10,652 nt of DNA. Source: Clostridiales bacterium (GTDB lineage: Bacteria; Bacillota; Clostridia; Oscillospirales; Butyricicoccaceae). Below, in pieces: positions 6,909 through 10,652 of the stretch (position 1 is the stretch's first letter; each line of letters starts with the position of its first letter). The notes below the pieces were generated by a model. It was not told the origin of the DNA, did no database searches, and saw only the letters and a program-made list of their open reading frames with translations. Position numbers and translations under genes: made by a program. The DNA is taken from assembly GCA_026419635.1 (NCBI GenBank), contig JANZZB010000045.1, positions 1-10,652 of the forward strand, read 5' to 3'.

Positions 6909-7658
6909 ATGAAAAAGGCGACTATAATTACGTTTTTATGCTGCCTTATGGGACTTTTTATTTTTGGAATTACGCCTGCCGGAAAAGCGGTTATGGCTGC
7001 TGCAGCGAAACGTGATTTGCCTATTTACAGTGTAAGTAAGGATTATAATGTGTGCTCGCTGTCATTTGATGCAGCATGGGGAAACGAAGATACGCAGACC
7101 CTGATTGATATTTTAGGGAAATATCATATCAAGGCCACCTTTTTTGTAGTGGGACAATGGGTCGATAAATATCCCGAATCTGTCAAAGCTCTCTCGGATG
7201 CGGGGCATGAGGTAATGAATCACTCCAATACCCATCCTCATATGCCACAATTGTCGGCTGCAAAAATGATTGACGAAATCAAACAATGTGATGATAAAAT
7301 TGAAAAAGTAACAGGGAAGAGACCGTTTTTATTCCGTCCGCCTTACGGTGATTACGACGATAAAGTAGTCTCCACACTGAGAAGTCAGGGGCATTATACA
7401 ATACAATGGGACGTAGACAGCCTTGACTGGAAGGAATTAAGTGCCAAAGAAATTACAGACAGAGTACTTAAAAAAGTGCAGCCCGGTTCCATTATACTGT
7501 TTCATAATGCCGCAAAAAATACACCGGCAGCACTTCCCGGAATCATAGAAGGTCTGATCCAAAAGGGTTATAAATTTGCTCCGATATCTGAGCTTATCTA
7601 TAGGGATAATTTCACAATTGATCATACAGGAAAGCAAATTCCAAATCCGAAGGAATAA
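6909..7658 (+). CDS. pdaB: PdaB-like sporulation polysaccharide deacetylase (NodB homology domain)
   Basis: Carbohydrate esterase family 4 protein of the PdaB type, probably acting on peptidoglycan outside the membrane during sporulation; PdaB is needed for spore stability in B. subtilis. From ATG 6909 it has 249 residues. Residues 1-33 are a signal peptide or membrane anchor (MKK, a hydrophobic run to about 22, then TPAGKAVMAAAA). The NodB domain follows: motif 1 SFDAAWGNED (Asp54), motif 2 NHSNTHPH (His105, His109), motif 3 RPPYGDY (143-149), motif 4 WDVDSLDW and motif 5 LFHN (His199). In motif 1 the second Asp of the classical TFDDG is Ala, as is usual in PdaB-like proteins, so its enzymatic activity cannot be assumed. 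It stands alone after a terminator. Upstream, CATATATA at 6869-6876 with an ATA 17 nt before it vaguely resembles a sporulation sigma-factor promoter. Confidence 0.9.
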   Translation: MKKATIITFLCCLMGLFIFGITPAGKAVMAAAAKRDLPIYSVSKDYNVCSLSFDAAWGNEDTQTLIDILGKYHIKATFFVVGQWVDKYPESVKALSDAGHEVMNHSNTHPHMPQLSAAKMIDEIKQCDDKIEKVTGKRPFLFRPPYGDYDDKVVSTLRSQGHYTIQWDVDSLDWKELSAKEITDRVLKKVQPGSIILFHNAAKNTPAALPGIIEGLIQKGYKFAPISELIYRDNFTIDHTGKQIPNPKE

Positions 7659-7848
7659 TCTTGAGTGTACATGAAGGGTATCATTTATCCGGCGTGGTAT
7701 TTAATGGGATTACGTTGGGTATGCCCTCCATGTTTTACACTTTGAAATGTTTGAATGTGTATAGTGTGCAGGAAAAGGTGATATTAGCCTGACACAGTTG
7801 TCTTAAAGCTGACAGCAGGGATTTCATTTAGGTTTTAATTATCAAAAT
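7659..7848 (+). other. Non-coding stretch after the deacetylase gene
   Basis: About 190 nt with no supported gene. A 24-codon frame from ATG 7671 lacks a ribosome binding site. Small possible stem-loops include GACA-CAGT-TGTC at 7791-7802. The stretch is probably the 3' untranslated region leading to the terminator at 7849. Confidence 0.5.
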
Positions 7849-7883
7849 AAAAACAGCGGAATTTCCGCTGTTTTTGTTTTTTT
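7849..7883 (+). terminator. Near-symmetric intrinsic terminator downstream of pdaB
   Basis: An 11-bp stem pairs AAAAACAGCGG (7849-7859) with CCGCTGTTTTT (7865-7875) around AATTT, followed by GTTTTTTT. An A-run on the 5' side means it could also stop transcription from the opposite strand. It marks the boundary between the deacetylase unit and the following accessory region. Confidence 0.93.
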
Positions 7884-8152
7884 ACTAAACAAATATGCCC
7901 AAACCAAAGATTTTATGAAGTGTTTTTTGGAAGAAAGAAAGCATCTAGATGCAAAAAATAAAAAAAATTTACAAGAAACTGAGATCTGGCTGAAGATATA
8001 ATAAATGCATCAACAGTCAGGTATGTCCGGGAAAGAATACCTGCTGCGCATTTTATGAAACAGAGGTTTGAAAAGAAGCAATTTATAAGTACACTATCAT
8101 TGCTTCAATTGCAAAATATGAGGAGCACCGAAGAAAATAGGGGAGATTTAAA
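7884..8152 (+). other. Upstream region of the small Cys protein gene, with possible decayed reading frame
   Basis: About 270 nt between the terminator and the next start. Two plus-strand open stretches abut: ATG 7915 to TAA 8001 (28 codons) and, in another frame, 7983 to TGA 8156 (57 sense codons, no early start codon and no ribosome binding site). Joined by a shift near 7980 they read as one hydrophilic Lys/Glu-rich polypeptide, which might be a frameshifted remnant; I do not recognise it. The last part also holds an inverted repeat (8075-8106). No convincing -35/-10 pair was found. Confidence 0.3.
8075..8106 (+). repeat. Perfect 8-bp inverted repeat upstream of the Cys protein gene
   Basis: GAAGCAAT (8075-8082) and ATTGCTTC (8099-8106) are exact reverse complements separated by 16 nt. 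An overlapping alternative also exists: GCAATT (8078-8083) with AATTGC (8107-8112). The repeat lies about 46 nt before ATG 8153 and encloses an AT-rich TTATAAG. It may be an operator or a leader hairpin. Confidence 0.45.
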
Positions 8153-8470
8153 ATGACAACTGTAAGGGTTGATCCGGGTATATGTGGATTTGTTGCAAAG
8201 GTTACAGCGGAGTCAGAAGATCAAATGGAGGTGAAAATCCAAGTCGCATCCGACTGTGCTGCGATTTCGGCCATGATGCACGAATTAGGAGAGGTATTTG
8301 ATGCTTTTGAAATCTGTCTGACAAAACCGGGAACAGGGCCAATGTTTGATTATGCGCGAGAAAAATTTCCCATTCATGCAGCATGTCCTGTAATTTCCGG
8401 TATTTTAAAATGTGTGGAAGTAGAATGTGGGTTGGCATTAAAGAGAGATGTGTCTGTTTCGTTTTTATAG
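8153..8470 (+). CDS. Small conserved cysteine-containing protein of unknown function (DUF6951-like)
   Basis: A 105-residue soluble protein with no signal peptide or membrane segment. I recall similar proteins under the name DUF6951; the name is from memory and no function is established. It has six cysteines: C11 in DPGICGF, C35 in ASDCAAI, C55, C78 in IHAACPVISGILKCVEVECG, C87 and C92; His75 is close to C78. The Gly-Ile-Cys-Gly, Asp-Cys and Ala-Cys-Pro settings look like deliberate ligand or thiol positions, suggesting metal, Fe-S or cofactor binding (inference). The start ATG is 7 nt after AGGGGAG (8139-8145), an excellent site, so the gene is surely translated. It lies upstream of a PocR/AraC regulator and a corrinoid protein in the same direction, suggesting an accessory role in methyl-group metabolism, but a 435-nt gap separates them. 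Confidence 0.8.
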   Translation: MTTVRVDPGICGFVAKVTAESEDQMEVKIQVASDCAAISAMMHELGEVFDAFEICLTKPGTGPMFDYAREKFPIHAACPVISGILKCVEVECGLALKRDVSVSFL

Positions 8471-8905
8471 ACAACCTCTGAGAGGATATTACCGTAGCAA
8501 GCATGATGGGGTTTTCACGAAAGCACTAGATCTATAGTTTGATTAATTCTAAATCAGGTGTCCGTGTGGAATTCTTCGACCACCTTGAAGAAAACATCAA
8601 TGTTTTCTTTAAGTGACTTTGGGGAATATCGCAGTCAAAGGATATTTTTATTCGCTTATGCCTTTCAGTCTGGCTGTCCATAGGATTCGGGTGTACCGTC
8701 CCAAAATTCGTTGGCAGGTTTCATGTTATTCATTGGCGGATAAACGTAAAACCTGCTTGTGGAGAAACGATGTCGCGCAGCGTTGCGAGCAGAACAGTGG
8801 ATGTTTCTAGACCACAGGTAATTGATCAAAGTCGCTGAGGCGTAAGGTTTTATACGGTGTCCTTCTGAGAATCGCCGTAAATCTATTTTACGAGGAAAAG
8901 CGTAG
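8471..8905 (+). other. Long gap before the regulator gene; hairpin but no supported gene
   Basis: 435 nt without a convincing coding region. It contains CCTCTGAGAGG (8475-8485), a strong hairpin at 8584-8613, and TTGATCAA (8822-8829). Near the end, CGGTG (8855-8859) can pair with CGCCG (8873-8877). A plus frame at 8613-8810 lacks a ribosome binding site and has an odd Arg/Cys-rich composition. The minus strand is open across 8665-8905 but runs on antisense into the regulator gene. I found no cobalamin riboswitch B12-box. Probably regulatory leader and possibly a remnant of older sequence. Confidence 0.4.
8584..8613 (+). other. 13-bp hairpin with TCAA loop
   Basis: CTTGAAGAAAACA (8584-8596) pairs with TGTTTTCTTTAAG (8601-8613) with one G-T pair, closing a TCAA loop. 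No T-run follows (TGACTTTGGGG), so it is not a standard terminator. It may protect or end the mRNA of the small Cys protein gene 113 nt upstream. An overlapping weaker stem, TTCTTC (8572-8577) with GAAGAA (8587-8592), would exclude it. Confidence 0.5.
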
Positions 8906-10096
8906 ATGCAACAGGAGCTGAAAGAACGTTGCTTGCAGTATTGTAAACATATTGAAGTGATTACAGGAACGACATGTGTCATGATGGATATTCGACAAGG
9001 GTGTTTTGGCAGCACTCCATTTTCCCATACCTGTGAGCTGCCAACTAAGAGTTGCAATGCATTTACTACTCATTTATATGGGGCCTATGAAGCGGAACGT
9101 TGGGATGACAAGTATATCTATTACTGCCCGCGTGGCCTAATTTTTATTGCAACTCCCGTTCGCACCGAAGGCAGTACGATGGAATACTGCCTGATCACAG
9201 GGCCGATTATCATGTCAAATTTTCCGAATGACGATCGCTATGGCGAGATTACCTATTTAGACGGGCTGGAGAATGTGCCATGTATGACGACAGCGGAAAC
9301 ACGATCGCTCAGTGAAATAATTCGAGCAACCTGCGGTTACATCGGTAGCAGCCAGGCAACACCGGATGTGGATTCCGGAAGCCATGCGGAGATGCTGCAG
9401 ATGATGTACGATATTTCGCGACGTGCGGCGGATGAAAACATGACATATCCACTTGATAGCGAACGGGAACTGCAACATATGATTAAAGAGGGCGACAAGG
9501 AAGGCTCGCAGAAACTGCTCAACGAATTGCTTGGATATGTATATTTTTACAGCGGCGCAAATTTTAAGGTCGTAAAATCACGCGTCAATGAGCTGCTGGT
9601 TATTATGTCGCGCGCAGCGATTGAGGGCGGCGCGGATATCAACGAGGTTTTCTGGCTTAATAACAACTATATTGAAGAAGTAGAAAAGTTCAAAGACATT
9701 GAATCGCTGAGCCGCTGGGTCAGCGCGGTAATGCATAAGTTTGTCAGTTGCGTATTTGATTTATCTGAAGCGAAGCATCGCGATATTGTTTTCAAGATTA
9801 CAGTATTTATAAAACAAAGGCTAAACGAAAAGCTGACGATCGGAGATGCGGCGGACCATGTCTATCTATCAAAATCGCATCTCAGCCGCATCTTACGGCA
9901 GGGTCTTGGCTGTACCTTTACGGAGCACGTCAATCGTCTGCGAATCGACCGCAGTAAGATTTTGTTGATAGATAGCAGACTGTCGGTATCCGATATCTCC
10001 GGAAAAGTAGGTTTTGACGATCAGGGCTATTATACAAGAGTTTTTAAAAAAAACACTGGTTTGACCCCTAGCGAATATAGAGAGCAGAATCTGTAA
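8906..10096 (+). CDS. AraC-family transcriptional regulator with PocR sensory domain
   Basis: Probable activator that binds a small molecule through an N-terminal PocR domain and DNA through a C-terminal AraC/XylS double helix-turn-helix. It has 396 residues. Residues 1 to about 165 match PocR in style: ITGTTCVMMD, then the cysteines C43, C50 and C74, the last in YYCPRGLIFIATPV, and CLITGPIIM (95-103). A helical middle part follows (about 184-280, starting YPLDSERELQHMIKEGD), as often seen in these proteins. HTH 1 is near LTIGDAADHVYLSKSHLSRI (310-329) and HTH 2 near LSVSDISGKVGFDDQGYYTR, ending GLTPSEYREQNL. An in-frame TAG at 8903-8905 directly precedes the ATG, with GAGGAAAA at 8892-8899, so the start is firm. 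Its place just before a corrinoid protein gene suggests it controls that locus. PocR itself senses propanediol; the ligand here is unknown. Confidence 0.92.
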   Translation: MQQELKERCLQYCKHIEVITGTTCVMMDIRQGCFGSTPFSHTCELPTKSCNAFTTHLYGAYEAERWDDKYIYYCPRGLIFIATPVRTEGSTMEYCLITGPIIMSNFPNDDRYGEITYLDGLENVPCMTTAETRSLSEIIRATCGYIGSSQATPDVDSGSHAEMLQMMYDISRRAADENMTYPLDSERELQHMIKEGDKEGSQKLLNELLGYVYFYSGANFKVVKSRVNELLVIMSRAAIEGGADINEVFWLNNNYIEEVEKFKDIESLSRWVSAVMHKFVSCVFDLSEAKHRDIVFKITVFIKQRLNEKLTIGDAADHVYLSKSHLSRILRQGLGCTFTEHVNRLRIDRSKILLIDSRLSVSDISGKVGFDDQGYYTRVFKKNTGLTPSEYREQNL

Positions 10097-10107
10097 ATGA
10101 TCTGCTC
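10082..10107 (+). terminator. Hairpin overlapping the regulator stop codon, possible weak terminator
   Basis: GAGCAGA (10082-10088) pairs exactly with TCTGCTC (10101-10107), extended by two pairs across a bulged A. The TAA stop (10094-10096) sits in the loop. Only GTTTATGG follows, so termination would be weak. Confidence 0.35.
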
Positions 10108-10244
10108 GTTTATGGATCTATTATGGTAACGGTAAGTAGTATAAGTGACAATACGAAAGCTGATGAATATGGAACACGCGGGGAAAAGAAAGCATATGCG
10201 CCGCAAAAATGAAAGAATTGTGCAAGATAATAGGGTGCGAGAAA

Positions 10245-10260
10245 TGCTATAGTGATAGCA
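10245..10260 (+). promoter_or_regulatory. Inverted repeat overlapping an extended -10 before the corrinoid gene
   Basis: TGCTAT-AGTG-ATAGCA is a perfect 6-bp inverted repeat with a 4-nt spacer. Its left half includes TGCTATAGT (10245-10253), which fits an extended -10 element (TGnTATAAT, one mismatch); no good -35 is seen at the right distance, as expected for an activator-dependent promoter. Either an operator or promoter for the corrinoid operon, or a small RNA hairpin. Confidence 0.4.
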
Positions 10261-10271
10261 GATGAAGATAG

Positions 10272-10286
10272 TGGTGTGTTTCACCA
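10272..10286 (+). repeat. Small inverted repeat in the corrinoid gene leader
   Basis: TGGTG (10272-10276) and CACCA (10282-10286) are exact reverse complements around TGTTT. It lies 11 nt after the previous repeat and 32 nt before the ATG, so it would form a 5-bp hairpin in the leader. Confidence 0.35.
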
Positions 10287-10318
10287 GTCTCGATATTGTT
10301 TTGAAAGGAAGAGCACAT

Positions 10319-10652
10319 ATGAGCATTTTAGCGGAAATCAGCACACTTCTGCAGCAAGGGCGCGCACCCAAGGTCAAGTCACTTGTGGAGCAGGCACTGA
10401 ACGAGGGTATTCCTACTTCCCAGATCCTAGAGGAAGGACTACTCGCAGGCATGAATACTATAGGTCAGAAATTTAAGAACAACGAGGTTTTTGTGCCGGA
10501 GGTACTGATTGCGGCGCGCGCAATGAACCGTGGTGTAGAAGTACTTCATCCGTTCCTTGTAGAAGATGGTGTAGAGGAAAAGGGTACGGTTGTCATCGGT
10601 ACCATTAAGGGCGACCTGCATGATATCGGCAAGAATCTGGTCCGGATGATGA
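10319..10652 (+). CDS. Methyltransferase-cognate corrinoid protein, N-terminal part (3' end outside window)
   Basis: Carries a cobalamin-type cofactor that accepts a methyl group from a substrate-specific methyltransferase and passes it to a second one (MtbC/MttC/MtgC-like family). 111 codons are present. Residues 1-85 form the four-helix B12-binding_2 cap, with EEGLLAGMNTIGQKF and EVFVPEVLIAARAMNRGVEVL. The Rossmann-like cobalamin domain starts at GTVVIGTIKGDLHDIGKN, where DLHDIG (99-104) is the DxHxxG motif and His101 is the expected lower axial ligand of cobalt. The start follows AAAGGAAG (10304-10311). The regulator upstream has a PocR domain, and partner methyltransferase genes are expected beyond the window edge. 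The methyl donor (methylamine, betaine, methoxylated aromatic or other) cannot be decided from this part. Confidence 0.93.
   Translation, partial: MSILAEISTLLQQGRAPKVKSLVEQALNEGIPTSQILEEGLLAGMNTIGQKFKNNEVFVPEVLIAARAMNRGVEVLHPFLVEDGVEEKGTVVIGTIKGDLHDIGKNLVRMM

Noticed and set aside
7671..7745. 24-codon frame after the deacetylase gene
   Set aside because: No Shine-Dalgarno, very short, and no similarity that I recognise.
8202..8504. Minus-strand 100-codon frame opposite the Cys protein gene
   Set aside because: The plus-strand gene has a strong ribosome binding site and family-like conserved Cys motifs; the antisense frame has neither.
8613..8810. Plus-strand 65-codon frame in the gap before the regulator
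   Set aside because: No ribosome binding site, atypical Arg/Cys/Trp-rich composition, and no recognisable motif.
8471..8905. Cobalamin riboswitch before the regulator or corrinoid gene
   Set aside because: I looked for the conserved B12-box (GCCACTG-like) here and in 10097-10318 and found none.
7884..8905. Insertion sequence or CRISPR array in the accessory region
   Set aside because: No transposase frame, no terminal inverted repeats with target duplication, and no regularly spaced direct repeats were seen.
10030..10476. Minus-strand 140-codon frame (10030-10452) and plus-strand 74-codon frame (10252-10476)
   Set aside because: Both conflict with the well-supported regulator and corrinoid protein frames and lack start signals.

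Overview
The window reads as chromosome of a low-to-moderate-GC Gram-positive bacterium, most likely an anaerobic, spore-forming member of the Clostridia. Three things point there: the gene order sepF-yggT-divIVA-ileS-lspA-rluD (the Firmicutes division and cell-wall cluster), a PdaB-type sporulation polysaccharide deacetylase, and a corrinoid methyl-transfer locus of the kind found in acetogens and other methyl-group-using anaerobes. I cannot fix the genus from sequence alone.

Region 1 (1-6844) is a mainly co-directional housekeeping block. It holds the 3' end of sepF (FtsZ anchoring), yggT (small membrane protein), divIVA (curvature-sensing coiled-coil scaffold), ileS (isoleucyl-tRNA synthetase), lspA (lipoprotein signal peptidase), rluD/ylyB (23S rRNA pseudouridine synthase) and a Cof-type HAD phosphatase. 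From lspA to the phosphatase the genes overlap or nearly touch, so they are probably one transcript, closed by a strong intrinsic terminator at 6803-6844. Four of these and the next gene start later than the longest open frame would suggest (yggT 423 TTG, divIVA 785, lspA 4523, deacetylase 6909), in each case because a good Shine-Dalgarno lies inside the longer frame. Compared with Bacillus subtilis, ylmH is missing between yggT and divIVA, ylyA is missing between ileS and lspA, and ileS has no room for a T-box leader.

Region 2 (6845-7883) is a single-gene unit: a secreted or membrane-anchored PdaB-like deacetylase, followed by about 190 nt without a recognisable gene and a near-symmetric intrinsic terminator.

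Region 3 (7884-10652) looks like the left edge of an accessory methyl-transfer locus. It has a 105-residue cysteine-containing protein of unknown function (resembling what I remember as DUF6951), a PocR-domain AraC-family regulator, and the start of a methyltransferase-cognate corrinoid protein cut by the window edge. The gaps here are long (about 270, 435 and 222 nt) and contain inverted repeats, a 13-bp hairpin and a possible decayed reading frame. A plausible model is that the PocR/AraC protein senses a small substrate and activates the corrinoid gene and methyltransferase genes lying beyond the right edge; the small Cys protein may be an accessory. The methyl donor cannot be told from this window.
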